A stretch of DNA of 64,000 nucleotides from Pseudomonas azerbaijanoccidentalis (GCF_019145495.1 NZ_JAHSTU010000005.1:248001-312000), one strand, 5' to 3'; positions 8,864 through 17,625 are shown, counted from the first letter of the stretch. Notes: a model not told the origin generated them from the sequence alone. Made by a program: numbers and translations.

Positions 8864-8885
8864 GGCCCCGAACATTATCGGGGCC
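8864..8885 (-). terminator. hairpin terminator after KGG-repeat gene
   Basis: GGCCCCGA and TCGGGGCC form an 8-bp perfect stem around ACATTA, 20 bases beyond the stop of the KGG gene; on the minus strand it is followed by TGGTTATGAAAT, weakly U-rich. Confidence 0.6.
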
Positions 8886-8904
8886 CGGTTGGGCTCACAC
8901 GTCA

Positions 8905-9330
8905 TTAAGGTTTGCGTCCTCCGCCGCCGCTGTGATCGCCACCTTCACGCCCCGCTTGCGAGGCTTTATCCCGGTCATCGGCAAAGTTGCCGCCGCCACT
9001 GCCCTGCCTGTTGCGGTTCGATGGGTCGGCGTCAGTCGATGGGCGCCCACCTGAACCCTGGCCACCTTTCTGGCCTGGCTTGGCGGTGTTGTCCTGGTCG
9101 TCGGCGAATTCACCTCCGCGCTGGGTTCCTTGCCCCCCTCCGGACATCCGGTCAGCATCGCGTGACTGACCACCGGAAGCCTGGCCACCTTTCTGGCCTG
9201 CTTCAGAGGCACGTTGTGGATCATTGGCAAAATTGCCACTTGAGGCCTCTCCGCCTTTTTTACCGGCTTCGGATGCCTTGTCCCGGTCATTGCCAAAATT
9301 CCCGGGGTTGTTGTTTCCTGTATTGGCCAT
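8905..9330 (-). CDS. KGG-repeat stress protein
   Basis: 141 residues, extremely hydrophilic and rich in Gly, Asn, Asp and Gln, with no predicted fold. It is built from repeats of the form GNFANDxxRASEAGxKGGxxSGG: clear copies begin near residues 10, 32, 74 and 112, the latter two diverged. This is the KGG motif family, related to Con-10 of fungi and E. coli YciG, and linked to desiccation, motility or general stress. AGAGGTG lies before the ATG. It is divergent from the ClpP-like gene and close to further envelope-stress genes, suggesting sigma-S or sigma-22 control, not proven here. Confidence 0.85.
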   Translation of the reverse strand: MANTGNNNPGNFGNDRDKASEAGKKGGEASSGNFANDPQRASEAGQKGGQASGGQSRDADRMSGGGQGTQRGGEFADDQDNTAKPGQKGGQGSGGRPSTDADPSNRNRQGSGGGNFADDRDKASQAGREGGDHSGGGGRKP

Positions 9331-9569
9331 TTCAGTTCACCTCTTACATCGTTCACGAGCATTGGCTCGTATAATTCGGAGGACGCCGCCATTCGAAAGT
9401 TTGAAATGAAATCGTTAGCTCACGACGAGCGGAAACGGGCCTTTAGTTCCATTTGAATGGCAGCGTTCGACTGACGGCAATCAGCGATTCTGGTGAGAAA
9501 AGTGCTGAGTTTTTACTAGACTGAGTGTTTGGTAGAACACCCTCCAGCATTGAACCGGGAGGTCACGCC

Positions 9570-10127
9570 ATGACGGAACACATCGTGCATTTTCACTGCC
9601 AGATCGACCAGGCAACGACGGAGCGATTCAGGGATTGCTGCCTCGAAGCCATCGATCAAGGCGCGACCTCGCTACTTCTGAACTTGTCCACCTGTGGAGG
9701 TAGCACCAATTTCGGTTTCACCCTTTACACCTTCCTCAAGTCATTGCCCGTGCCCTTGTGCGCGATCAACGCCGGTAACATCGAATCGATGGGCATCATC
9801 ATGTTCCTGGCGGCAGGCAGGCGCATTACCTCTCCCCATGCACGTTTTTTGATTCACCCGATGAACTGGTATTTCAGTCAAAAGTCAGTCGATCACCAAC
9901 GGCTGCGGGAATATCTGTCGAGCCTCGACAATGACCTGGCACGCTACGTAAAGATTTTCTCACTGGAGACCGCTGACGCTGCCACCCAACTGGACATTTT
10001 CCATTGCCTGTCCGCAGAGGAAAAAGTCATAGCCGCACACGAATCCCTCGCCTATGGCATTGCCCACGAGATGAAGCAAATGGTGTTTGCCGACGACGTC
10101 AAACACTGGAAAGTCAGTGGTGGATAA
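9570..10127 (+). CDS. ClpP/crotonase-fold serine protease-like protein
   Basis: 185 residues. The fold signature runs from LLLNLSTCGGSTNFGFTLY (oxyanion-hole strand, about 35-53) to GNIESMG, where S73 is the expected nucleophile, and FLIHPMNW, where H96 matches the ClpP catalytic histidine. It is not the housekeeping ClpP: it lacks the usual propeptide, stands alone, and the third catalytic residue cannot be placed with confidence. GGGAGG precedes the ATG at 9570 by seven bases; an in-frame ATG at 9525 is less likely. It is surrounded by KGG, DUF3618 and holin-like genes, so a role in stress-related turnover is plausible. Confidence 0.75.
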   Translation: MTEHIVHFHCQIDQATTERFRDCCLEAIDQGATSLLLNLSTCGGSTNFGFTLYTFLKSLPVPLCAINAGNIESMGIIMFLAAGRRITSPHARFLIHPMNWYFSQKSVDHQRLREYLSSLDNDLARYVKIFSLETADAATQLDIFHCLSAEEKVIAAHESLAYGIAHEMKQMVFADDVKHWKVSGG

Positions 10128-10191
10128 CGGATTTTCAAATTGGGAATACCACGATAGCGATCCCCTTTTCCGCTCAATTGCCGAGAAGTCC

Positions 10192-10212
10192 GGAGGCCCA
10201 GGCTGGGCCTCC
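10192..10212. terminator. hairpin between convergent genes
   Basis: GGAGGCCCA and TGGGCCTCC form a 9-bp perfect stem with loop GGC between the ClpP-like gene and the end of the DUF3618 gene. No T-run on either side, so function is a guess. Confidence 0.5.
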
Positions 10213-10225
10213 GCCCAGTCACCTG

Positions 10226-11044
10226 TCAGGAGGTTCCCAGTCCTCGGGAAAGATCCGCTGAGCCCGCAGAGGCATTTGTTTGTTCCGCATCAGGCCGAAC
10301 AGGCGGCTCGGTGTGCTCGGTGGTTTTCGTCACCGTATCGCGCACCGCTTCGTAACCTTCTTGAGCCTGTTTTTTCACCTTGTCGACCAAACCCGCACTG
10401 GTACGTCCCAGATAGCGCTGTTCAGTGGCAGTCGTCGGTAACGACGCGCCAATCAATGCGCCCAAGGCGATACCCGCCGCAGCGACCACCAGCGGTTGCT
10501 CCTTGAGCAGGTGACTGAACTGCTGTCCCAGCACCTGGGAATTACGCACAAGCCGATCACTGGCCTCATGCATCGCATGGCTGACGGTCTCAGTGGCAGA
10601 GCCGACATTATCGCTGAGGTGAGTGGCCTTGTCTTTTAACGACTGGTAGCCCTCCTTCAGCGTATCGGCGGTTTGATGCAGTTGCTCGCGGGCACCGTCG
10701 AAGCCTTCTGCCACGTCATCGACCCACTCGCCCACTTGATTGGGCCCCGTTCGATAGCCCGGCTGCGATACCGGAGGCCGGTTCTGGCTCATCATCAGCC
10801 ACAACAAGCCAACCGAGGTCAGGACGGCAGGAACAGGATTGTTACGGACGCTGGTACCCAGGTTGCTCAAGAATGTCGTGCCGTTGTTCTGCATCATGCC
10901 CCATGCCTGGTCGATCATCTGGCCGGGAGTGAACTTGCTCTCCAGTCGGTCGACGATGTTGCCGATGCTGGCCCGCTGCGCATCAATCTCACGCTCGATT
11001 TGTTCAGGGCTTTTTTCCGATTCGATCTCCAATTCGCTTTTCAT
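10226..11044 (-). CDS. DUF3618 membrane-associated protein
   Basis: 272 residues. The N-terminal SPEQIEREIDAQRASIGNIVDRLE is the DUF3618 motif (about residues 12-35). A short hydrophobic stretch near 90 (PAVLTSVGLLWLMM), a long amphipathic central region (about 115-185) that could form coiled coil, and a glycine-rich hydrophobic segment near 195 (VVAAAGIALGALIGASL) follow, then a polar tail. It is the third gene of an operon: its ATG overlaps the stop of the holin-like gene as ATGA. Such trios are common in environmental Proteobacteria and often stress-induced; molecular function is unknown. Confidence 0.8.
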   Translation of the reverse strand: MKSELEIESEKSPEQIEREIDAQRASIGNIVDRLESKFTPGQMIDQAWGMMQNNGTTFLSNLGTSVRNNPVPAVLTSVGLLWLMMSQNRPPVSQPGYRTGPNQVGEWVDDVAEGFDGAREQLHQTADTLKEGYQSLKDKATHLSDNVGSATETVSHAMHEASDRLVRNSQVLGQQFSHLLKEQPLVVAAAGIALGALIGASLPTTATEQRYLGRTSAGLVDKVKKQAQEGYEAVRDTVTKTTEHTEPPVRPDAEQTNASAGSADLSRGLGTS

Positions 11045-11469
11045 GAGACTTTTCTCCGCAGCGCTTCCTGATCTTTATTCAAAGCGTCCAGTGTCCGGTC
11101 AGGCTTGAAGTGGGACGGCTCGAATTGTTTTTTTCCCGACTGCAACATGGCAAACCCGATGATCATCACCACCACCCCCACGATCAGGGCGGCCAGCCAA
11201 GGCGCCATGACCATACTCAGCGCATAAACGGCTGACATCAGCAGAATGATGAAACCGGCGAGCAGCACGATGGCGCCACCGGCGACCGCCGCTATCCCAG
11301 CCTTCAGGGTGGTCAGGCTGGCCTGAAGCTCGGCCTTGGCCAACGCCAGTTCCTTGGTGAACAACGCGGGTACTTCACGGGATAGCTGCCGCAGCAGACC
11401 AACGACCGAAGCGTCGTCGGGCGGGATGACCGGCCTTGTACCCGGCAGATCTTGTTCTTCTCTGTTCAT
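11041..11469 (-). CDS. phage-holin-like membrane protein (DUF1469 type)
   Basis: 142 residues. LLRQLSREVPALFTKELALAKAEL (about 28-51) and two adjacent membrane segments (about 60-82 and 90-110) are characteristic of the Phage_holin_3_6/DUF1469 family, which is chromosomal and not linked to phage here. The ATG at 11469 overlaps the preceding stop (TGATG) and follows GGAG at seven bases; a GTG three bases upstream is less well spaced. Middle gene of the DUF883-like, holin-like, DUF3618 operon. It probably works with its partners in the inner membrane; no phage genes are nearby. Confidence 0.8.
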   Translation of the reverse strand: MNREEQDLPGTRPVIPPDDASVVGLLRQLSREVPALFTKELALAKAELQASLTTLKAGIAAVAGGAIVLLAGFIILLMSAVYALSMVMAPWLAALIVGVVVMIIGFAMLQSGKKQFEPSHFKPDRTLDALNKDQEALRRKVS

Positions 11470-12119
11470 CACAGTTCTCCTTTGACGTTTGGCGAAACCG
11501 TTGTCGACGCCGAGGCAAAGTCCGAAGGATGGTCATGCGCGCCTGGCGAAAACTGCGTGGTTGCGGTGGCCATTCCTGCATTGGAATCAGTGTGCGCGGG
11601 CACGGACGTTTCGTAGGGGCGATGAGCGCCAAAGCCCGCCGTTGGCGGCATCGACGTGCCTGCGGCCGGATCGCGCTCCGTCGGCACGGTCACCGCCGGC
11701 GCAGTGCCCGCCTTCAAGAACCGCGACAAACCGAAACCCAATGCGATGCTGCCCGCTATGAACAACGCGGGATTGCTGCGAGCCAGATCGACGCCGTCGT
11801 GCAACAGCTGCTCGGCACTTTTTCCGCGAAGATTTCCCGCCAGACCACTCATGGATTCCGCCATGTCGGTCAGGTAGTCAGACATACCCAGGGTGTCTTT
11901 ATCCTCCAGCTCGGAGACGAAGGATTTCGCCCCTTTTGCCAGCGCTTCGATCTGGTCAGCCGCCGTGTCCCGGTATTGCCCGAATTGCTCGTCGGCCTGC
12001 TGCCTGGCCCCTCCCAAGGCCTCAGTGACGTCATCCTTCAAATGTTGAAAATCGTGCTCGGGCTTGCCGGCGTCCGGATTGCCCGACTGGGTGCCGGCAC
12101 CACTGTCTGTAGTGTTCAT
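11469..12119 (-). CDS. DUF883-like membrane-anchored protein
   Basis: 216 residues. A polar N-terminus is followed by a helical, coiled-coil-like stretch (about 25-110, with LKDDVTEALGGARQQADEQF) and one hydrophobic segment NPALFIAGSIALGFGLSRFL (about 120-139), then a low-complexity tail rich in Thr, Ala and Pro. The layout resembles ElaB/YgaM (DUF883) proteins, which tether ribosomes or stress factors to the membrane, though identity is too weak for certainty. Start at 12119 has GAGG six bases upstream. First gene of a three-gene operon with coupled stops and starts. Confidence 0.6.
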   Translation of the reverse strand: MNTTDSGAGTQSGNPDAGKPEHDFQHLKDDVTEALGGARQQADEQFGQYRDTAADQIEALAKGAKSFVSELEDKDTLGMSDYLTDMAESMSGLAGNLRGKSAEQLLHDGVDLARSNPALFIAGSIALGFGLSRFLKAGTAPAVTVPTERDPAAGTSMPPTAGFGAHRPYETSVPAHTDSNAGMATATTQFSPGAHDHPSDFASASTTVSPNVKGEL

Positions 12120-12404
12120 CTTGTCCCTCACCTTTCGACGAAGTTGCTTATTGGGACTTCGCAGCAACATTGCCCTGAGCCCCTCATAGCAGAGGACGAA
12201 GGCGCCGAGGCGGGAGTTCAAAGAGGTTGATGAACGAGATGCAAAAGGTACCGACCGCGGCAAAAATCAATCGATAGCAAGACGTATAGCCGGTACCTGC
12301 GACTGGCAAAATCGATGTTTTTACGGAACGCAGTCATGCTTCAAGCTGTCACCTGTACACGGCGTCATTGTGTCGCAACCCTACGAAACAAGAGGTGAAC
12401 AGCC

Positions 12405-12479
12405 ATGAACAACATTATCTACATCGTCGGTGCAGTTGTGATCGTCCTGGTTATCCTGTCGTTTGTCGGAATCGTGTAA
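12405..12479 (+). CDS. 24-residue single-span membrane peptide
   Basis: An ATG with AGAGGTG eight bases upstream opens 24 codons: MNNIIYIVGAVVIVLVILSF then VGIV. All but the first residues form one membrane helix. Similar short peptides occur in other Pseudomonas genomes, as far as I recall, without known role. It ends nine bases before the methyltransferase start, so the two may be co-transcribed. Its position beside the envelope-stress operon suggests an inner-membrane accessory peptide. Confidence 0.7.
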   Translation: MNNIIYIVGAVVIVLVILSFVGIV

Positions 12480-12487
12480 TCACCGAT

Positions 12488-13159
12488 ATGCCTACACCCG
12501 AATCCACCCTGCTTGAAAGCTGGCACCACAACAGTCATGCCTGGATCGAAGCCATCCGCAGTGGCAGTATCGAAAGCCGCCTTCAGGTCACCGACCAGGC
12601 CATCCTGCTGGCGGTGCTCAGCCGCCAGCCTGAACGCGTGCTCGACCTCGGTTGCGGGGAAGGTTGGCTGCTCAGGTCACTGGCTGATCGTGGCATCGAA
12701 GCGGTGGGGGTTGATGGCGATACGACGCTGGTTGAAGCCGCGCGGGCTGCGGGTTCATCTGCGGTGCTTGTCGCCAGTTATGACGATCTGGTCGTTACCA
12801 AGGTCGAGATCGGGCGTGACTACAACCTGATCTGCGCCAACTTTTCCCTGCTGCACCAAGACATCATTCCCCTGCTCACGGCCATGAACGCCCTGCTCGC
12901 CCCGGGCGGCGCGCTGGTGATCCAGACGCTGCATCCGTGGACCGCGGCAGCGGGCGATTATCAAGACGGTTGGCGGGAGGAGACCTTCAGCGATTTCAAA
13001 GGGCAATGGCAACCGATGCCGTGGTACATGCGAACCTTGTCCAGCTGGGTCAACGCCCTGGACATGGCCGGGTTTCGCCTGGCGAGTTTGCAAGAGCCGC
13101 AGCATCCACAAAGCCCGGTGCCGCAATCGTTGTTGCTGGTGGCCGAGCCGCGAGGTTGA
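12488..13159 (+). CDS. class I SAM-dependent methyltransferase
   Basis: 223 residues. VLDLGCGEGWLLRSLADRG (about 49-67) is the SAM-binding motif I, VDGD follows as motif II, and YNLICANFSLLHQD is motif IV. The C-terminal LVIQTLHPWTAA suggests a small-molecule methyltransferase. The ATG at 12488 is nine bases after the small peptide stop and has no strong ribosome site, which suggests translational coupling with that peptide. Target not identifiable. Confidence 0.8.
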   Translation: MPTPESTLLESWHHNSHAWIEAIRSGSIESRLQVTDQAILLAVLSRQPERVLDLGCGEGWLLRSLADRGIEAVGVDGDTTLVEAARAAGSSAVLVASYDDLVVTKVEIGRDYNLICANFSLLHQDIIPLLTAMNALLAPGGALVIQTLHPWTAAAGDYQDGWREETFSDFKGQWQPMPWYMRTLSSWVNALDMAGFRLASLQEPQHPQSPVPQSLLLVAEPRG

Positions 13160-13169
13160 GTGCTGCGCT

Positions 13170-13991
13170 TCACTTGAAAAAATGGCTCGGCGTCTTGCCG
13201 AACTGTTTCTTGAACATCGTTGTGAAGGCGCTGGGGCTGTCGTAGCCCAACTCACCGGCAATGTCGATGATCTTCTCGCCGACGGCGATGCGCTCAAGCG
13301 CCAGGAGCAATCGCGCTTGTTGGCGCCATTGGCCGAACGTCATGCCGGTTTCCTTGTGAAACAGCCTCTGGATGGTTTTCTCATCGAGATTGAGCCTCAC
13401 GCTCCAGTGCGCCAGGGTCGAGCCGTCGCCGGGATCGCGTTGCAACGCGGCACACACCAGATTGATGCGCGGATCGGTCGGTTGCGGCAGGTGCAGCGGC
13501 AAGGTGGGCAAGATCGTCAATTCATCGAGGATCAACCGCATGACCCGCCCCTCGCGCGACTCCGGTTCGTAAGGCGGCAGAATGTCGACCGAGACCTTGA
13601 TCAATTCGCTCAGCAGCGCGGAAATACTCACCGCTCGTGGCTCACCCGGCAACTCGTCCAACGGCTCGGGACGCACGAATACGCTGCGCATCTTCAGCGG
13701 GCCCACGCAGCGGATCGAGTGAACGTGCCCGCTCGGCATCCAGATGCCACGGCTGGGCGGCACGGTCCACTGGCTTAATCCGGAGTGCACGACCATCACC
13801 CCCTCGATGGCATAGATCAGCTGATGCGCCTCGTGGGAGTGCGGTGCGATCACCCAGTTTTCCGGATAATCGGTCGCGCTGCTGCTCACCCGGCAGGGGC
13901 GTTGGTCGATCTCTTTGAGAAATTCTTCCAGCGGTTTGATGATGATGCCCTTTTTGCGATAGTCGATTCCCGGATTGCGCGAGACAGGCAA
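13170..13991 (-). CDS. AraC-family regulator with cupin sensor domain
   Basis: 273 residues. An N-terminal cupin-like domain (HSHEAHQLIYAIEGVMVVHSG near 50-70 and a WMPSGHVHSI strand near 84) precedes the AraC DNA-binding domain (about 170-270), whose second helix-turn-helix ends GYDSPSAFTTMFKKQFGKTP. The gene is divergent from a fosmidomycin-resistance-type MFS pump with 99 bases between starts, so it most likely controls that pump in response to a ligand bound by the cupin domain. Confidence 0.88.
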   Translation of the reverse strand: MPVSRNPGIDYRKKGIIIKPLEEFLKEIDQRPCRVSSSATDYPENWVIAPHSHEAHQLIYAIEGVMVVHSGLSQWTVPPSRGIWMPSGHVHSIRCVGPLKMRSVFVRPEPLDELPGEPRAVSISALLSELIKVSVDILPPYEPESREGRVMRLILDELTILPTLPLHLPQPTDPRINLVCAALQRDPGDGSTLAHWSVRLNLDEKTIQRLFHKETGMTFGQWRQQARLLLALERIAVGEKIIDIAGELGYDSPSAFTTMFKKQFGKTPSHFFK

Positions 13992-14090
13992 GCCAGCGAA
14001 AACCTAGGATAGCGCCGAACCCCGAAATGGGTAGCGCTTTTGTGCCTGTCACTGGCGCCCCGCCGTGCGTTTTTGTCTGGAAGACCTGCC

Positions 14091-15308
14091 ATGTCCATCA
14101 GTACCACCGCCGCACCCGCGGCCACCGCCTCGGTGGCCAGTCAAGCCAGCCCTTTGGTGATGCGCGTCATTGGCGCCTGTGCCCTGGCACACCTGATCAA
14201 TGACTTGATCCAGGCCGTGTTGCCGTCGATTTACCCGATGCTGAAAACCACTTACGGCCTGACTTTCACCCAGGTCGGGCTGATCACCCTGACCTTCCAG
14301 CTGACGGCTTCGCTGCTGCAACCCTGGGTTGGTTATTACACTGACCGCCACCCAAAACCCTGGCTGTTGCCGGCCGGCATGGTCTGCACCCTGATCGGCA
14401 TCCTGATGCTGTCGATGGTCGGTAGCTTCCCGGCAATTCTGCTGGCCTCGGCGATGGTGGGCATTGGCTCGTCGACCTTCCACCCCGAAACCTCCCGCGT
14501 GGCGCGCCTGGCGTCGGGTGGCCGCTACGGGCTGGCACAGTCGACGTTCCAGGTCGGTGGCAACGCCGGCAGCGCATTCGGGCCCTTGCTGGCCGCTGCC
14601 ATTGTCATTCCGTACGGCCAGGGCAATGTCGCCTGGTTTGGTCTGTTCGCGGTGTTCGCCATCCTCGTGCAATACGGCCTCAGCCGCTGGTATCGCAACC
14701 ACCTGAACCTGTTCAAGCTCAAGCAAGGCAGCAAGGCCACCCACGGCCTGTCGAAAGGCCGGGTGACCTTCGCATTGGTGGTACTCGCGCTGCTGGTGTT
14801 CTCCAAGTATTTCTACATGGCCAGTTTCACCAGCTACTTCACCTTCTACCTGATCGAGAAATTCGACCTGTCGGTGGCCAGCTCGCAGCTGTATCTGTTC
14901 CTGTTCCTCGGCGCTGTCGCGGCCGGTACGTTCTTCGGTGGGCCGATTGGCGACCGGATCGGACGCAAGCAAGTGATCTGGTTTTCGATCCTCGGTGCAG
15001 CGCCTTTCACCCTCGCCCTGCCCTATGTCGACCTGTTCTGGACCGGCGTGCTGAGCATGATCATCGGCTTCATCCTGGCTTCCGCGTTCTCTGCCATCGT
15101 GGTCTTCGCCCAGGAACTGGTGCCGGGCAACGTCGGCATGATCGCCGGCGTGTTCTTCGGCCTGATGTTCGGTTTTGGCGGTATCGGCGCGGCGCTGCTT
15201 GGGCACCTGGCGGACATCCATGGCATCGAGTATGTCTACACGCTGTGTTCGTTCCTGCCATTGCTGGGCATTTTGACCATTCTGTTGCCGTCGACAAAGG
15301 GCGTTTAA
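14091..15308 (+). CDS. MFS efflux pump, fosmidomycin-resistance (Fsr) type
   Basis: 405 residues, 12 membrane segments. ALAHLINDLIQAVLPSIYP near 30-48 and GSSTFHPETSRVARLASGGR near 127 are the hallmarks of the Fsr branch of the major facilitator family; DRIGRKQ near residue 288 is the inter-domain loop motif. Fsr proteins export fosmidomycin and other compounds. The start at 14091 begins just after a GAAGACCTGCC leader with a weak site; an in-frame start 17 codons earlier is less likely. Divergent AraC regulator next door is the probable controller. Confidence 0.88.
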   Translation: MSISTTAAPAATASVASQASPLVMRVIGACALAHLINDLIQAVLPSIYPMLKTTYGLTFTQVGLITLTFQLTASLLQPWVGYYTDRHPKPWLLPAGMVCTLIGILMLSMVGSFPAILLASAMVGIGSSTFHPETSRVARLASGGRYGLAQSTFQVGGNAGSAFGPLLAAAIVIPYGQGNVAWFGLFAVFAILVQYGLSRWYRNHLNLFKLKQGSKATHGLSKGRVTFALVVLALLVFSKYFYMASFTSYFTFYLIEKFDLSVASSQLYLFLFLGAVAAGTFFGGPIGDRIGRKQVIWFSILGAAPFTLALPYVDLFWTGVLSMIIGFILASAFSAIVVFAQELVPGNVGMIAGVFFGLMFGFGGIGAALLGHLADIHGIEYVYTLCSFLPLLGILTILLPSTKGV

Positions 15309-15398
15309 GGGCCGCGACGTCCATCGGAAACACTGCCAGGTTTCTCGAACTCCCAAGCATGGGCCGCTTCCAATGATTAATCACTGGAGGCGCGTGCC

Positions 15399-15539
15399 AT
15401 GAACGACGAAGACCGTGAAACCGCAGAAAACGAAGAGGACCTCACTCGACCCGCAGCACCTCAGACGCCGGAAGAGGAAGAAGAGGCGCGTCGCCGCAAA
15501 ATCGCCGAGATAGAACGCAAAGTGGCTGACGGAAACTGA
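15399..15539 (+). CDS. 46-residue highly charged small protein
   Basis: Strong ribosome site ACTGGAGG eight bases before the ATG. The 46 residues are almost all charged or small, with an EEEEEARRRKIAEIERKV helix near the C-terminus; no hydrophobic segment. It stands alone after the MFS pump and converges on the YbdK-like gene. No family recognised; it resembles short stress-associated acidic proteins in composition only. Confidence 0.65.
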   Translation: MNDEDRETAENEEDLTRPAAPQTPEEEEEARRRKIAEIERKVADGN

Positions 15540-15544
15540 TTGCG

Positions 15545-16666
15545 TCAGCTCGCGCTTTCCCCGAGCAAGTGGTCGACCACCGCTTGCAGATTGCGCTGAG
15601 GGTCTGGGTCTCGGGCGCAGGCCTCGGCGTGGCACGCTAGCTGACGCGTCGCGCTATTGCCGTGCTGCATCAGGGCTTTGGCGTGATCGAAAATCTGTGG
15701 CTCGCCCATAAGCTCAGCCGTTTCGGCAAACAGCAACTGTGCCCGCTGCAACCATTGACCGGCACTGAGCACGGTGCCTGCGGCATCGATTGCAAAACGT
15801 CCTTCCAGCCCGTGACGCTTGGCCTGCCAGCGATTCTCCGCGAGTAGCCAGCGCACCGTAGCGTCATGCCCGGCGCCTGGGTTCGCACAGGTTATGGCAT
15901 ACGCCACCATCACCCGGAACAAGTTCGCCAATAGCAGCGCGTCACTGAGTCGAGGGCAGGCATCGGTCATGCGCAGTTCCAGCGTCGGGTAGCGGCTAGC
16001 AGGGCGAAGTCCCCACCAACCATTGCCGCCCGGTTCAATCGCGCCGACTCGCTGCAGCAAATCCAGATAACGCTGATACTCGCGCTCATTCTCGAAGTGT
16101 TCCGCAATACCCATGCGTGGCCAGCCGTCACAGACCACTTGGCGATAACTCTTGAAGCCGCTGTCAGCGCCCTGCCAGAACGGAGAAGAACAACTGAGCA
16201 TGAGTAATAGCGGCAACCAGGGGCTCACTTCATTCATCACCGCGATCCGGTCGATGCCCTTGGGAATTTCCACGTGCACATGCAGGCCGCCGAGCACGCT
16301 GCGTTGTGCCACCGTTTGGTATTCCTGGAACAACTGTTCGAAGTGCGGCAGCGGCGTGGCCCGCTGATCACGCCAATGCGCGAGGGGATGGGTGCCGGCG
16401 CAGAGCAAGCCCAATCCGTGGCCGCTCAATGTGTGGTTAAGTCGCGAGCGAATACCCTGAAGATAATCAGCCGCCTCAGTTATCGAGGTGAATATCGGTG
16501 ACGCGACTTCAAGCTGTCCCTGGAACATCTCATAGGCAAAGCCTTTGCCGACCGCTTCCCGGCATTCGGCCAAAAGCGCGTGGCCGGGTTCAGCCAGCAT
16601 CTGCCGAGTGGTCAGATCGGTGAGGAAGTACTCCTCTTCCATTCCGAAACGCGGCCCCTGCTTCAT
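15545..16666 (-). CDS. GCS2-family carboxylate-amine ligase (YbdK type)
   Basis: 373 residues. RFGMEEEYFLTD opens the glutamate-cysteine ligase family 2 fold; GLHVHVEIP near 130 and LELRMTDACP near 245 carry further conserved active-site residues. Family members join an amino acid to a carboxylate using ATP; YbdK itself has weak gamma-glutamylcysteine activity. I place the start at the ATG 16666, right before the conserved motif; a TTG at 16684 that would overlap the upstream stop (TTGA) is the alternative. It is the last gene of an operon with a methyltransferase and a haem-oxygenase-like diiron protein, suggesting a small-molecule pathway, not glutathione synthesis. Confidence 0.8.
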   Translation of the reverse strand: MKQGPRFGMEEEYFLTDLTTRQMLAEPGHALLAECREAVGKGFAYEMFQGQLEVASPIFTSITEAADYLQGIRSRLNHTLSGHGLGLLCAGTHPLAHWRDQRATPLPHFEQLFQEYQTVAQRSVLGGLHVHVEIPKGIDRIAVMNEVSPWLPLLLMLSCSSPFWQGADSGFKSYRQVVCDGWPRMGIAEHFENEREYQRYLDLLQRVGAIEPGGNGWWGLRPASRYPTLELRMTDACPRLSDALLLANLFRVMVAYAITCANPGAGHDATVRWLLAENRWQAKRHGLEGRFAIDAAGTVLSAGQWLQRAQLLFAETAELMGEPQIFDHAKALMQHGNSATRQLACHAEACARDPDPQRNLQAVVDHLLGESAS

Positions 16667-16680
16667 CGCGACCACTGCGG

Positions 16681-17625
16681 TCAATGCCGTCGGGTCACGG
16701 TCAATGCCACGACAGCGATGCGCTCTACCCGTTCGTAACCGGGTTTGAGCAATTCCTCGCCGAACACGTCCGGATCCAGCTCTCGATAAGTCCAGCCGGC
16801 CGCATGATCAGCCAGCATCGACTGGATGGCTTCAAGAAACGGGTCGCGTCCCTCAACCATCGCCACGCCGGTGTACAGCACCAGGCTGCCGGCCTTCTGC
16901 AGACGCGGTAACGATTCACGAACGATGCGTAGCGACAGGGCTTCACCCAGGGCGCCGCCGCCATGGCGATAGGCGCGTTGCTGGCTGTCGTTCATGTAGG
17001 GCGGATTGGCGATGATCAGGTCGAATTCACCGTCGACACTGCCGAGGATGTCGCTCTGGTACACGCTGATGTTGTCGACACCGGCCAGTTCGGCATTGAC
17101 CGCCGAGAGGCGCAGCGCTCGCGGGTTGATGTCCACCGCCAGTACTTCGGCAGACGGGTGTGCCCGAGCGACCACCAGCGCGCCGACGCCGGCCCCGCAG
17201 CCAATGTCCACGGCCCGGCGCACAGGCTCGAAACGCTGCTGCAAATGCGCGTCGATCATTTGCGCAAAACGGTAGCTGTCCGGCCCGAAAAATACCGCGT
17301 CAGCCTGCGAGGTCGGGTACGCCGAATGGGCAAATAACGCCCCATCAAGGCTCGACCATCGCACAGTGCTGCGCCACAGCGGGCCATCTCGTTCGACGAT
17401 CTCGGCCTGTTCCAGGCCAGCCAGAATTTCTCGCGCAAACAGCGTGTGATCAAACGGCATCGACCAGCCGAAAACATCGCGCAGGTTTTTGGCCAACGGT
17501 GGTGTAAAACGTTGGTACACGCGGTCGTGAGTCGCCGGGGTCGGGGTGATGAAACGATAGTCTTCACTGAGCAGATGCCTGCCCAGCTCCAGCATGGCCT
17601 GATCGGCGATGTGTTGTTTCGACAT
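16681..17625 (-). CDS. HemK-like class I methyltransferase (NPPY motif)
   Basis: 314 residues. An N-terminal helical region (about 1-120) precedes the SAM fold: AVDIGCGAGVGALVVA (about 157-172), AVDINPRAL, and the catalytic DLIIANPPYMND. NPPY is used by enzymes that methylate nitrogen in amides or bases (HemK/PrmC, RsmC, TrmN6). AGGAGTG lies before the ATG at 17625, 17 bases after the upstream stop. Its operon partners are a diiron oxygenase homologue and a carboxylate-amine ligase, so a metabolite or a peptide substrate is as likely as RNA or protein. Confidence 0.8.
   Translation of the reverse strand: MSKQHIADQAMLELGRHLLSEDYRFITPTPATHDRVYQRFTPPLAKNLRDVFGWSMPFDHTLFAREILAGLEQAEIVERDGPLWRSTVRWSSLDGALFAHSAYPTSQADAVFFGPDSYRFAQMIDAHLQQRFEPVRRAVDIGCGAGVGALVVARAHPSAEVLAVDINPRALRLSAVNAELAGVDNISVYQSDILGSVDGEFDLIIANPPYMNDSQQRAYRHGGGALGEALSLRIVRESLPRLQKAGSLVLYTGVAMVEGRDPFLEAIQSMLADHAAGWTYRELDPDVFGEELLKPGYERVERIAVVALTVTRRH

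Noticed and set aside
9331..9569. Sigma-S type -10 (CTAGACT-like) before the ClpP-like gene
   Set aside because: A single loose match without a supporting -35 or neighbouring examples.
11041..11469. Prophage remnant indicated by a holin-like protein
   Set aside because: The family is a common chromosomal one and no other phage gene is in the area.
14049..15356. A 435-codon minus-strand frame opposite the MFS pump
   Set aside because: Composition (very rich in Gln, His, Asp, Arg) is typical of antisense of membrane protein genes; no motifs.
16667..16684. TTG start for the YbdK-like gene overlapping the upstream stop
   Set aside because: Possible, but the ATG at 16666 directly precedes the conserved start of the fold and needs no unusual codon.
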